DNA of 62,756 nt from Chara braunii (lineage: Eukaryota; Streptophyta; Charophyceae; Charales; Characeae), in NCBI GenBank assembly GCA_003427395.1, contig BFEA01000359.1, positions 1,460,283 to 1,523,038 on the forward strand, read 5' to 3'. Positions within the stretch are counted from its first letter, which is position 1. Every line of letters begins with the position of its first letter. The position numbers were made by a program, and so were the translations under genes. The notes under the pieces are model-generated. The model made no database searches. It was not told where the DNA came from and was given only the letters and a program-made list of their open reading frames with translations. Below are positions 11,765-22,860 of this stretch, piece after piece.

Positions 11765-12369
11765 GTTCAGAGACTGCCACCCAGTACTAGGGAATTTGAT
11801 ATACAGTACGAGAAGGATCTTTAACGAGTAAAGGAGAACATTTGGAAGGCCCAACACCAAATGGTAGAGCAGGCTAATAAACACCACAAACCGTCTTAGT
11901 TTGCTATAGGTGATTTGGTATGGGTGAGGTCTAAGGAGTTCGTTCCAAAGGAGGGAATATCGTAGAAGTTGCTGCCCGCATATAGAGGACCATGGCAGAT
12001 TCTCGATGTCATTGGCGATGCAGATGGTCCCTAATATACAGTCAAGATTCCATCGCATCTCTACTCTTACTCGGTCTTCCATGCTTCTAAGTTACTTTCC
12101 TGTGTCGCTAACGATCAGTTCCCATCATGAAGGTTTATGATACCACCCAACATGGATGGCAAATACAATGTCGACCGTATTGTCGCAGAAGACACATATA
12201 GAACATGACGTAGAGGAAGACCACGGCGTCAGTACAAGAGCAGATTTGTTTACCAAGAACCTGAAGAAGACTGCTCGTTTACAAGGGATGAACCAATAGA
12301 GATTGCCCCAAACATAGTTTCCTATTATGAGAGGGCACGCAAAGGAGTTAACACCGTAGATTGGTAAAG
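11765..12369 (+). pseudogene. Integrase C-terminus and chromodomain remnant of gypsy-1
   Basis: A GDLVWVRSKEF stretch (11910-11945) and a GPWQILDVIGDADGP stretch mark the GPY/F-type integrase C-terminal module. Near 12150-12290 the sequence GKYNVDRIVAED followed by RRQYKxRFVYQEPEEDCxFTRDE resembles the chromodomain of plant chromoviruses. The frame ends at a TAA near 12366. Several in-frame stops are present. Confidence 0.6.
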
Positions 12370-13004
12370 TTAGCAGCTTTCTCGGAGGACCTCGAAATTA
12401 GGCAGGCGGGAGAGAAAGGATTTCACATTGCAGACACCCGCGTTCCGGTTCCAAGGTCCCAGATTGTCCGTGTTCCAGTTGGGCCCCGTCCCAAAATGGT
12501 CCCAATCCCATCTGTCTCATTAGGTGAGTCAAAGGTAGGGTCATTAGGGTCCTTAGGTCTATAGGGGGCCAAAATGTCGTAAGTTGATCTAGGGCCGCCA
12601 CCGTACAGGCAGACCACTGAAAGTCCAACTGGTGCCTAACAAGAAAAGCTCAGGCCCAAAGTCCAATTTTGCAGCAGTGCCCCAGGAAAAGTCCAGAAGG
12701 TACCGGGTGACCGAAATTCATGCAACAGACAGGCTATTAATAGCTGCTAGAGTGCAGCTTGCATCATCCATTGTCCTGCGTGAGTTGCGGAAGCACTGCT
12801 GGTTGCTTGTGCGACCTCACAGCTTGGGCTATGCGCCAGAGGGCCTGCTTGGCGGTGCACCAGTTAGGGTTGAGGCCATAGCTGCCATGGCTGAAGTTGC
12901 AGTTGAAGTAGAGCGGATGTATCCAGGGTTACGATCCAAGTAGTAGCAGATGGGGAGCAAGAGAGAGGGAGAGCCAGAGCGATCCAAGTATTGAGAGGGC
13001 AATC
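12370..13004. other. Unassigned sequence right of gypsy-1
   Basis: No gene or LTR is recognised. A 103-codon + frame at 12632-12943 has no familiar motif and is not supported as a gene. Confidence 0.4.
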
Positions 13005-13336
<332 letters not shown>

Positions 13337-15585
13337 TATCGAGCGCATCGGTCCGGCACCGCATGTGGCAGCGCGGGACCCTCTCGGCCGCGTCACGCAG
13401 GAGTTGGACCAACCTTGCCGCGAACACACAAATGGAGCTTCCTTAGGCCGCTCCGGCCGAGTGCGCCAGCCATACCTCTCGCGAGCCCCTACGAAAGGAT
13501 AGGGCCTACGCGAAGCACAACTTACCACCACCTTACGGGAGCTGTCACCTCCCTTCGGTGGGCGTATCCCCGCCGAGCTACCAGTCCACAGTACGAAAGC
13601 TACTCGGTTGCAATCGCAGAGGTGGACCAGCCGAGGGCGTTTCTCGTTCGCTGTAGCATAGGGGGTACGCGCGGTAATACGCCTATCGGACCCGCACGCG
13701 AGCCAGCATCTTGGGGGGCTGAGGTCCCAAGCGCGACTCGTCGTCGGTCGACTAGGACGCATCCCACACGCCACGCGCACACCACTTTACGAACACAAAA
13801 ATAAAACACACACAGACGCGGAAATCGAATAGGCGTCGTGCGCGAGACTCGGTATAAAACCGCGCGGACGGAGGGCTAACTCATATCGACTCGCAATGCA
13901 AGCGTACGCAAGCAGTCGCAATGATGGTGTACTATGTAGTACCCATACTCACGCGGTCCCCGTTAATCGCGAGGGTCGCATTCGACACTCAAGTGTCGGC
14001 TGACACGCGCCTTGAGGGTTAATCTCGCGACGCTGGACAACCGCCATGCGCGGTTGAAGACCACACCCTCTTCTGCACCCTGTGCAGAGGGGTTGAGTAG
14101 ACACCTTTAAGCTGTCGTGGCGGTCGAACATCAAGGGGTTTGAGTTTGACGGCTGCCACGGACTATAACGTCCAACTATAAAAATCTCTAAAAAGCAAAG
14201 GGTGAAAAGGGATCTCCCTTTTTCTCTCGAGCCGTAATCTGGCTAACCCTTGCGCACGATCATAATAAGCTGAGCGCATGCCCAAGGCACATATAAACAT
14301 ATACATAAGGCTTATTTATATAGGACGATCACTTCTCACAGTCACAGTGGGACTTCTCTCAACCATATACACATGTAATCGCAGGCAGTCACATCCAGAG
14401 TTCGAACCACAACCATACCTTCAATCACATCAAAGATTCAACCAGAAGTCCACGCGCTAAACGGGGTCAACTTCAACCATTCCTCGCACTCATACCCCTC
14501 GCTTTAGCCATACAAGCCTCACTCGTGCAACTCTTAAATAAATACTCAGTACTTTTGTTGGATGGCCATTCAATAAAGTCCGGGTGAAAACACAATAAAA
14601 CAGTTTAAATCTCAAGGCTAAAGCCTTTAGGTTGAGTGGCAGAAGTGAATTGGAGTTGAATCGTAAACCGACGAATCGGCAACCGACCTGTTATCAGTGA
14701 TAAAAGAAGATGATCCTTGTAGGATCAAGCTGAAACTAGTCCAAGTCCTGAATTGAAGTCCAACGAAAGTCTGTACCATAAGATAGGTCAATGCCCAAGC
14801 TAAATCACCAGCATATGGGGGATGGACCTCCATAGCACATTCTCACTCAAAGTTATCTGCCAACCAAGTCTAAGTCTACCTCTAAGCCAGTGCCCAAGGC
14901 AAAGGTAGACTAACGACAGGATCTCCCCTATTCAGGGTGGATCGTCAAAATCGCCACCAGTCAAATATAATGCAACTCCTTTAAACTAAGAAAATTTCGA
15001 CAGCGCTCCCCGTAGGAAAAGTGTCTTTCCAGAATCTATATCAACCCGAATATAAAAACAGAAATAGTCTTTGACTTTCCAAAGTCCAGTTCTGTCAATC
15101 TCCCTGAATTAGCAAAAATTTGGGCAGCACTCCCTTTCGAAAAGGAGGCTTTCCAACTTTTTACTAAGTCATATATGAACTTTAGACAGTTGAACTTTGA
15201 AAAGTCAAGAAGTTGAACAACTTCCTGGACTTGCAGAAATTTTGGCAGCGCTTCCCGTAGAGAAAGTAGCTTACCAAAATTTATACAAAGCCAAGTACAA
15301 GAAAAGATCCCAGAAAATGCGATAATGGATCTAAGTAAAATAAACTTAGCTCAGAAAATGCAGAAATTGAACTAACTCCTATCGCTCTAGCACGCGGCGA
15401 GCCTCTAAAGCAACTACCTGTCAAACTGAAACTCAAACCAAGTAGTAGCCTCACTCAGTCACATGCAGGCCAAACCACAAAGGTAAGTACTCTGGCCATC
15501 CCAAAGTTAATATAACAAGCAATAGTTCATAATCTTTCAATGATTTATTCCCTTATACCCAGCTTACATAGGGCATAAAGTCAAG

Positions 15586-16392
15586 CCGTCCAATCTTATG
15601 GAACCTGTCTGACTCAGCCACTGAGTATACACGAAACAGGTTGCACAACTACTTCTCTCTTCCTTTTGGGCATATGACTAAGCCGTTCATCTTAGAACAA
15701 GGCTCAACTGCCCCGAATTGTTTAATATCCAAATTATATATACCTCTCTGAGCTTGGTGTTCAAAAGTTGGGCGTAGGACTGAGCCGTTTATCTTAGAAC
15801 AAGGCCCAGCCTGCCCAGGGTTACCTTCAATTATACTTAGTTATACTCTCTTCATTTCATGAAAAGCTATAGTCAGGTTGTCCAATCTTATGGAACCCGT
15901 GCCTGACTAGCCTGTTCATAGATAGGATAGTATATAAAATATAGCCAAATTATAACCTTTTGGGTTCCAACATGTGCGAGGCTTTGGGCCAGACCATCCA
16001 ATCTTATAGAACATATTTGGTCCTCTGCGAGGTTTATTTCTCTCTGATCCAGCTGTGTGCGGCATGAGTCCAAAGCCGTCCAATCTTATGGACATGCCTT
16101 GCCCTCAACGAGAATTATCCCCTCAGAATAAAACAGGAAGGGGCTGGGCCGTCCAATCTTATGGACTTGCCCAGACCTCCTCGACCAACAACAAAAGAAG
16201 CAGACCAAAACCCAAACCAAACATGGCAACCAAACCCTCCAATCTTATGGTACAAGTTTGGCTCCTGAAAAGTCAGTCACAGTCAAACCCTCACAATTCA
16301 GAGCAATCAGACCATCCAATCTTATGGAACTGGTGTGACTCTCCATGCAATTCAAAATTAAACACAGCGGCATGCCGTCCAATCTTATGGAA
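15586..16392 (-). repeat. Array of CCATAAGATTGG motifs in element B
   Basis: At least eight copies of CCRTCCAATCTTATGG (+ strand reading) lie near 15586, 15868, 15996, 16076, 16150, 16232, 16313 and 16376. Two relatives (GCCGTTCATCTTAGAAC) lie near 15682 and 15787. It is the mirror of the array in element A, with more copies. Confidence 0.8.
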
Positions 16393-18229
16393 CTGGTCTG
16401 ACCCCATAGGACCCTGTCAGCCTCAGGCAAAACCACCTTTCTCCCACCCTTCCCCCAGATGCAACTCCCCTTTGCTCGCAATCTGCCTTCAGGCAGTCAA
16501 CAAAACTGAAACTGAGACTTGCATGCATTTCTTTACTTTATCTGGGTCATGTCCTGAAAGTCAAACCAAAAAGTCAAAGTAGGGATGCATGCCGTATACT
16601 CAGTCAAAACACAACAGGCAGTACAAATAGGGGCTGATATCTGGGTTTATAGAGGGAAAGCAACAGTTACCTTTCAATTCCCTGCCTCCAAAACTCCTCC
16701 TGAGCTCCGGCAGGGCTCCCGCAATCGATGGGATGACTCCCCACAGAGTCTTGCTGCGGTCCTACGGGTTGCAATCCTGCCTGCCGCCTTCCTCTCAGAG
16801 CTAGACTAGACTTAGAGTAAGGAGGGCAGAGGAAGGAGGTTTGAGTCGCTCAGATACAAGAAGGGTGCTCTCAGATTCGCGCGAGAGGGCCTTGTAATCT
16901 TCTTCCGCCTGAGGGCCCCACAATGGCAGCCACGTAACGCCCGCTTGGTCAACCCAGAGTCAACCCGCTGAAACCAACTCCGCTGACGACCCCTTAATTC
17001 GCAACACTAGCCCCCTACTTTGTCCGACCTGACCACCTCTCCAAGTTTCGCCCGACCACGACCACACAACAACATGTACTAGTCCTCGGGCGCAACAACA
17101 GTATTTTTTGGCAGCGATCAATAGCGATCAGCAATCGGCACTAGCCGTTGCCGCCTACGCACGGTTCATAGAGACACCTCATACCCAACATCAGCAGTCG
17201 CAGTCGCCCGCGAAGTAGCCCCCAGCAGCAGTTGTGCACGGCGGCGGTCAACAGCCATGACAAGAGCCTTCAGTGGCCAACGTAACACTAGCAGCCCCCA
17301 ACAGTCGGCACCCACTTGCGCACAGCCTTTGGTCGCCACTCCTCTGCCGCAACCGATCCGCTGGTACGCCGCAAGTCCACTGTGGACTCTGCAGCTTTGC
17401 GGCCACAGCCGAAACTTGGTCAAACGAGCATCCCCTATATGCCCGCCTCGTACGATCAATCACACGCCCCAGTCCTTAATACATTTGGCCATTAGCAGGC
17501 CAGGTCCGCCTGATGCCCTTCGGAGGAACAAACAGTAGGCTGAACCGGGCAAGTAATCAGCCATGCGAGAGTGGCGTGGCGAAAACGTCTATATCCCTTC
17601 GGCCATCCCCCCTCCTACAGCGTAGCCCGACCCTCTCTATGCCCTTTCGCAGCCCACTTATACTAGCACCTAAGCTTCCCAAATAAGGGAACGAACTTCC
17701 TCCAAGGACGGGCTCAGGTACGTATCCGCCCCCCCCCTGCGGCTCGCACCAAGCAAACGGCCTCTCATACCAAAACTTGGATGTCGCCCGTCACTCGGCA
17801 ATGCCTCAGAACCTACGAACAGTATCTCTGCCCACCCGAAACGGTCGGGGATCGGCCAGGCAAGCACATCTTTTACTCCTGCTCGCTCCCTCTCTCTCCC
17901 CTTCGGCCATTCAGGCACATTCTCTTCCTTAGTTAACTTGCTCCCTACTCAGTCTCTCCCCAATCTAACCACATGTTCAGAATCGCCATGGCCAAGAACC
18001 CCGGTCTAGAGTCCGCCCCTGCCTGATTCTGTAAGGATTCAAACTTGCTACTGGTCTTTTCCATTTCACCACCTCCAACCCAGTCGCGCATGCATCTGGC
18101 ACCCTTTTTCGTTCAGATTCACTTCCTCCTCTAAAACTCCAAATCCACTGACTTTCTTCCAAATCTACCCCTACTACTCACTTCGCCCTACTCGAAAGCC
18201 ATGATTTCGACTTTTAGTCCGTTGAAATC

Positions 18230-18960
18230 CGTTCGGAAACGCACCTGATATGCGTTTCCCACCTCCCTCCTTCTCTATTCCCGACACTCAGCCATAGCCC
18301 GGGTGCACTACCTTTGTGTACTAACCTCTATTCTACTAACTTTCTATCCAATCCAACTTCATAATCGAAACCGCCGGTCCCAAAAACCCCAACTTGCGAT
18401 CTCCTTTTACTTGATTTTATCCCTTCCTTCTCCTTTTCCATAGCTAGGCGCACAATTTTTCCTACTGACTACTAATCCTATGCAACTAACCCCGAATCTA
18501 ACAATATCATCAAACTCGCCTTCATCCTAAACCCCAGAGTACAATCTCCACTCGCTCGTTTCCGTTGAGGAACGAGCGAGTTATGCAGATTTCATTTCTC
18601 CTCGTCCCCGCTTTTCTCTTCCGCCATGACCGCGCACCACTTTCTTCACTGACCTCCTCGTTCACTAGCCTTTTCACTAATCTAATGCTGCTAACAGGTT
18701 CGCTCTACCCTCAATGCTGAACTAGCCCTTTCACTCACTCGATTCCATAGAGGATCGAGTGAGTAATCTTCTTTCCTTCTCCGCCATCTCCCTTTCTCCT
18801 TTCCGCCATAACTCGGCGCAGTCCATTTTTCGTACCACTTCTTTTCTACTAATCTAGAACTAAAACTGACACTACCACTAGCTCCACCCGGGGCAAGAAC
18901 CCCGAAGTCGCCCTTCTCTCCGCCCAAATCCGTTCCTCAACGGATGAGCTATGCCCCTTC
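18230..18960. repeat. Tandem ~180-190-bp units, each with a stem-loop of different sequence
   Basis: Repeat units carry stem-loops at 18235-18259 (GGAAACGCA / TGCGTTTCC), 18551-18580 (CTCGCTCGTT / AACGAGCGAG), 18734-18763 (CTCACTCGAT / ATCGAGTGAG) and 18928-18945 (ATCCGTT / AACGGAT). Pyrimidine-rich sequence with CTCCGCCAT and CTACTAATCT landmarks lies between them. Arms differ between units but stay complementary. Element A has a related stem-loop near 4562-4577. Confidence 0.7.
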
Positions 18961-19455
18961 TCCGTCGTTGTTCCCTCCGAATGAACCCGGCGCGAACTCG
19001 CGGCCAGGTTCATTCCTTCTCCCATCCGCCATCCCGGCTCTCTCTAGAGTGTCGCTCGGTTCGTCGCCCTTCCTCCTCGCCCTGCGCCATGGCTCACTTC
19101 TTGGCCATGCCCGATCCCCCTTGCCCTCGCCTCCAGCGCACCCGGACGCGACCCCGGTCCAGGTCCACCCTTCGTTCTTTGCACTCGCTCGCCGCTCTGG
19201 CCGCACCGCCCTGCCTTTCGCTGCGCCACCCCGCTGCTCTCGCTGTGCCGCCTTCCTGCGCTATCCCGCTACCGTTCAGCACTCCGTCGGGCCACATGCC
19301 CCATCCTCCGAATGCACCCGGCGCGCCTCACCGCCCAGGTGCACCTCCTTCTCTTGGCCCCTCCCGTCACTCTCTGCCGTCTGTCGCTGTTGACGCACAG
19401 CCCGACTGGCTACTGAATGTTGGGCAAAGCATTCGGCCGTCGGGCCTGCTTCCTC

Positions 19456-19533
19456 TTATACGGGGCGTCCTCGCGCGGGGACCGTGCTAGTTTTCTCTGT
19501 ATCGTTCCAATTTTAACGGATGTCCCGGAGGAC
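19456..19533 (-). ncRNA. U6 snRNA-like sequence, 3'-truncated and diverged
   Basis: The - strand from 19533 reads GTCCTCCGGGACATCC, then TTAAAATTGGAACGATACAG with the intact ACAGAGA box, then a diverged AGCACGGTCCCCGCGCGAGG in place of the conserved central region. Similarity fades near 19456. The 5' end coincides with the U6 +1 position. A tRNA-like unit lies about 40 nt upstream on the same strand. It is most likely part of a composite SINE or a U6 retrocopy inside element B. Confidence 0.65.
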
Positions 19534-19574
19534 ACAACCCGGGCTGTGGGGTCAATCAGCCCCGGCCCCCAGTT

Positions 19575-19648
19575 GCGCCATCTGGGTTCAGACCTAGGTC
19601 TGTATTTCAACAGTTCAATGGTGTGCCCACTGAGCTAGGCTCGTGGGC
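19575..19648 (-). other. tRNA-like sequence with Pol III A and B boxes (SINE head)
   Basis: On the - strand, TAGCTCAGTGGG (19626-19637) matches the internal A box and GGTCTGAACCC (19584-19594) resembles a B box, 31 nt apart, which is normal tRNA spacing. The anticodon-stem region is only partly foldable, so it is not a functional tRNA. It lies directly upstream of the U6-like sequence at 19456-19533. Confidence 0.5.
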
Positions 19649-20591
19649 CCCGTACCGCCCGCGGCACCGCTTCCCAAGGCCAGGCGGGGCGCGGCTCTGG
19701 CGCAGCCACGAAAACAGTTTGTAATTGCACTTCAGGCAATCCCACGAGCGCAACACACCCCACACGACCCTACCGTCCTCTCGCGTCCCCGAATGGGATG
19801 CGACGAAAAAGGACCGAAACTAGTAAGGCCAAGGAAAATAAAGTAAAAATAAAAATGAAATAAAGATAAGGCCGGGGCACCGCGACGCTGCTGGCACCTC
19901 GCCAGTTCCGCGAATCGGGCCCGCCGCCTCGCTCATTAACAAAACCGAGGGGGATAGCCCAACGGCCCTCAACCCCATTGGGTTCCTCCTCGATGCTCCG
20001 CTGCTGCTGCTGCGCCGACGCCCGCCGACCTCTATCCCGAAACCTCCGTAGTAGTAGTCCGATGCTGTAACCTATAGGGCTAAGCCCAAGCCTGAGACTA
20101 ATATCCTGAGACTATAGGGCTAAGCCTCATCTCAGCCTACAACCGCGCGTGCGGCCGCCCAGCGTCTACGCCGACTTACCACGCTGTACCGCGACCGCCA
20201 CTCGCGCCACTCTGCGTGCCAAGACCTACCGCAGTCACGCTGTCGCCGCCGCCGCCGCCGTCGAGGTCGTCCTCCGCACGCACGCGCAGGTCGCAGACGA
20301 ACACATTAGTCACCGAGACATAATCTCTCTAATCCCTTTTTAATCAGGAGACAACAAAAATTCTGGCCGGCGAACACGCCGACCCTTTAATCATCAACAA
20401 TTAAAAGATCACGCGCGCCTCAAAAATCCGCGCGCCCACAAACTCTCTATTGTGGTCAACCATTCAGTCAACGCAATCACAGACGCAGCCGCGCCTAGCG
20501 CGGTATACTTAAACTTTAAACCAAAACTATTTTCTGTCACTTGCAAAAAACAGGGCGGATACCCTTGTAAGGGTATTCGCGCCGACAGCGC

Positions 20592-21866
20592 ACTGGCTAT
20601 TCGAACTCTGAATTTGTACACGAGTATTCGTTGAAGTTCCTGAAATTTGCTGATTTGGTATTCCATATCTGGCTTCGGCGTGAACCTCCATGTGATCTTT
20701 CATTGTGCATGTTGTGTGGAGAGCAAATATGAGCAGATGATTTCAATTGTTATTATTATTATTTATTGTAATGAAGAGGTTGGGGGAGATAATGAGGTTG
20801 ACGATGATTTGCTGGTGTACATCATCTTCTTTGAAATCAGACTGCACTCCAAACTTGCTTACAACATGCATACATGCAACTGGTGGCAAACCAAACTCTT
20901 TCAACTCAGAATCAACATCGAACTTGCACTTAAACCCTGTTCAAGTCAACTGTACAACTGGCGGCTATGGCCGCCGAACACTCTCCACCACCAGCCTCAC
21001 GATCCCTCATGTACGCACGAAGGAGGATCCATCCTGAATGTCCACGCTACACAGACACACACTTTGTACACTCTGTCTGTGACAACCGCTGGGCGGCTAT
21101 GGCCTCCGTCGTCTTCCTCCTGGCCAGCTATGGCCGTCATCTTCCTCACTGCCCACTTCAACTCCGCGCACCTGCAGTCCTCCACGCACAAGTGACCAAG
21201 GCAGCACTTTCACATGGCTCACAGGCGAATGAATGAATGGCTGGACGCTGCCTCTTTATTTATACTTCCTCGGAGGTGGCCGGGCCCTGCCTCAACACGC
21301 ATTGGCCTGGGCCAAAACGCGTGGGCCTGTCCCCTTTCCGCGTGGGGCCCAAGTCTGGAATCTTCCACATCGCGTAGGCCTGGTAGGCCCAAAACGCGTA
21401 GGCCTGGTAGGCCCAAAACGCGTAGGCCTGGTAGGCCCAAAACGCGTGGGCCTCCTGGGCCAAAACACATGGGCTGCACGCGTGTTCCGGACCCTTCTGC
21501 ATACCGCGTAGCCAGAACCTTCCCCCACGTGCAGCCCTTCCCTGATACTTGCTGACTGGACCGGCCTACAGGGACCTACAACCTTCTAGAGCCTACAGAT
21601 CTACGGACTGACTCTAGGCCCTCAGTAGACTCAGGTAGAGACTTCAAGAACAGACCTCCATAGGGCTACTGGTAACAGACTTAACTACTAACCTACAGAC
21701 CTAGGGATCAAGTCCACCTACCCGACCTACAGCCTAACCTATGATACCGAACACGTCTCGGGTTCGAATCTCACACAAGCACCGGGTCAATGTACAGGGC
21801 ACAGGCACAGGTCTAGGGATCGAATTTCACTCGTCACACAAGGTCAATGTACAGGGTTCAGGCACT
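20592..21866. other. Unassigned sequence between element B and gypsy-2
   Basis: No supported gene. A 182-codon + frame at 20647-21195 has no recognisable domain and biased composition. The stretch contains a 24-bp minisatellite (21372-21467) and a ~62-bp tandem pair at 21747-21866 sharing GGTCAATGTACAGGG. The first unit of that pair includes GGTTCGAATC, a possible B-box remnant. Confidence 0.5.
21372..21467. repeat. 24-bp minisatellite, about four units
   Basis: Three perfect units of a 24-mer beginning GCGTAGGCCTGGTAGG (21372, 21396, 21420) are followed by a diverged fourth at 21444. Looser relatives occur upstream near 21318. It accounts for the repetitive peptides in all overlapping frames. 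Confidence 0.9.
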
Positions 21867-22207
21867 GGCCTAAGTCGGTACGTGCCTTAGAAGGCAAAGG
21901 AACAAAGACTGCATATTTACTAAATCGGTCTAATATGACCATGACTTGACTTTTGCCATGCCTACTTTTGACCCAGTATCCATGAAGTCGATGGAAACTG
22001 AATCTCCGGGTCCTGATGGAATAGGCACGGGTTTGAGAAGGCCAAGAGGTGCTCTGGTCATTGACTTGGTAAGCTGGCAGACTTTACAGCTGCATACATA
22101 CTCTATGCAATCTGCCTTCATGCCTGGCCATGTATAGGACATCATCAGGTTAGCTAGAGTCTTTTGCCAGCCGAAGTGTCCTTCTGTATCGTGGCATTCC
22201 CCTGGGA
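21867..22207 (-). pseudogene. Integrase core fragment of gypsy-2
   Basis: The 21930-22145 frame gives CKVCQLTKS (second half of the zinc site), LLKPVPIPSGP and SIDFMDT, which lead into the integrase core. The first catalytic Asp appears only after a frameshift (VILDRFSKYAVF, about 21900-21935). Recognisable sequence ends near 21867, so the second Asp, the Glu and the C-terminal domain are missing. Confidence 0.75.
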
Positions 22208-22301
22208 CTGTCTCTTATACACATCTAGATGTGTATAAGAGACAGAGCTAGAGTCTTTTGCCAGCCGAAGTGTCCTTCTGTATCGTGGCATTCCCCTGGG
22301 A
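22152..22301. repeat. Identical 56-bp flanks on both sides of an adapter
   Basis: 22152-22207 and 22246-22301 are identical 56-bp direct copies, separated only by the 38-bp adapter junction. Removing one copy and the adapter gives a continuous integrase reading frame. The duplication is therefore an assembly product. Confidence 0.9.
22208..22245. other. Tn5 mosaic-end pair (Nextera mate-pair junction) left in the assembly
   Basis: CTGTCTCTTATACACATCT (22208-22226) is followed directly by its reverse complement (22227-22245). This is the 19-bp Tn5 mosaic end in head-to-head form, the standard mate-pair circularisation junction. It is synthetic, not genomic. It produces the false C-terminus LSLIHI on the overlapping integrase frame. 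Confidence 0.97.
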
Positions 22302-22626
22302 TCAGAATACGGATCTCTTCACTATTGGGGATGTAGAGTCTGTCAACGACGTTGGTCTTCTCAAACAAGAGCCTGTTCATGGTTCGATAGTGCGGCTCAC
22401 TATTTGGGCCTTTCCTTACTCTCTTCAACAACTCACTATAAATCGGGTCTTGTGCATATGCATCTTTGATCCTCTGCTGCAGATCGGCCCCTATGTCTAG
22501 ATAGTGCACTATCGTGCCGAAGTAATCAGCTCTCCTACTCAGAGCATCGGCTACCATGTTATACTTCCCTTTAACGGGCTTCAACTCGAAGTCAAACTGG
22601 TCTATCTCAGCAGCCCACATAGTCAA
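22246..22626 (-). pseudogene. RNase H tail and integrase zinc-binding domain of gypsy-2
   Basis: The frame starts WAAEIDQFDFELKPVKG and runs through DALSRRADYFGTIVHYLD (end of RNase H/connection) into ECHDTEGHFGWQKT, the HX4H half of the integrase zinc site. It is cut artificially by the adapter; the CX2C half lies at 22080-22100. Without the artefact the protein would continue into the 21930-22145 frame. Confidence 0.8.
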
Positions 22627-22860
22627 CTTGGCCGTTTATCTTGGCTTGGGCCCTTAACCATCTAAGAGTCTCATGATCTGAATACACCTTGAAGTGCCTC
22701 CCAAGCAGGTAGTGCTTCCAGTGGTCTAGGGAGTGACTGGGAGCGTAGAGTTCCCTCTCGTATGGCTCCAAGGGCAGTCTGGCTGACATGAACTCTACGG
22801 GTTTGTATCCATTGTCATCATCTTGCTGCAAAACTGCGCCTATGCCATACTGACTAGCGT
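22607..22860 (-). pseudogene. RNase H of gypsy-2, N-terminally deleted
   Basis: Reads QQDDDNGYKPVEFMSARLP, YERELYAPSHSLDHWKHYLLG, HFKVYSDHETLRWL. The residues that normally open the domain (before DASQYGIGA) are missing through a short deletion near 22860. The WxxEID junction to the next piece is frameshifted near 22610. Confidence 0.75.

Larger units (their letters stand above)
1..12369 (+). mobile_element. Degenerate Ty3/gypsy chromovirus-like element (gypsy-1), split by element A
   Basis: The + strand carries, in order, remnants of gag, protease, reverse transcriptase, RNase H, integrase and a chromodomain. That is the Ty3/gypsy order, with integrase after RNase H. The RT-side piece ends at 2733 in the RT/RNase H connection, and the RNase H piece resumes at 10477 at the next expected residue. 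Removing 2734-10476 and one copy of CCGT joins the two halves. Every domain has stops and frameshifts, so the element is dead. No LTR could be identified on either side, and the 5' end may lie outside the window. Confidence 0.85.
13337..20587 (-). mobile_element. Element B: diverged inverted copy of element A (7.25 kb)
   Basis: Read on the - strand it starts TGTCGGCGCGAATAC at 20587 and ends near 13337 with the equivalent of element A's terminus (TATCGAGCGCATC on the + strand). Homology to A is visible along its length: the first kb (20587 downward), the GCCTCC/GGAGGC region (16680-16800), the motif array, the repeat arrays, and the terminal kb (13380-14500). Right flank is GCGC (20588-20591). 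The left flank is GCCC (13333-13336), or GCGC at 13325-13328 if the end is placed 8 bp further out, so the target duplication is imperfect or the end is uncertain. No coding frame is convincing. It differs from A by many substitutions and indels and by an apparent tRNA/U6-like insertion. Confidence 0.75.

Noticed and set aside
18944-19490. Pro/Arg-rich + strand frames of 149 and 179 codons
   Set aside because: They lie in the GC-rich repeat units of element B, are open in several frames on both strands, and are not matched by a frame in element A.
20647-21195. 182-codon + frame as a host gene
   Set aside because: No domain, Ile/His/Thr-biased, and overlapping frames are equally open.
21372-21467. 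Regular 24-bp repeats as a possible CRISPR-like array
   Set aside because: Units are head-to-tail with no spacers, and the context is a eukaryotic genome; it is a minisatellite.
22225-22245. C-terminal LSLIHI extension of the integrase frame
   Set aside because: Encoded by the Tn5 mosaic-end adapter, not by the genome.
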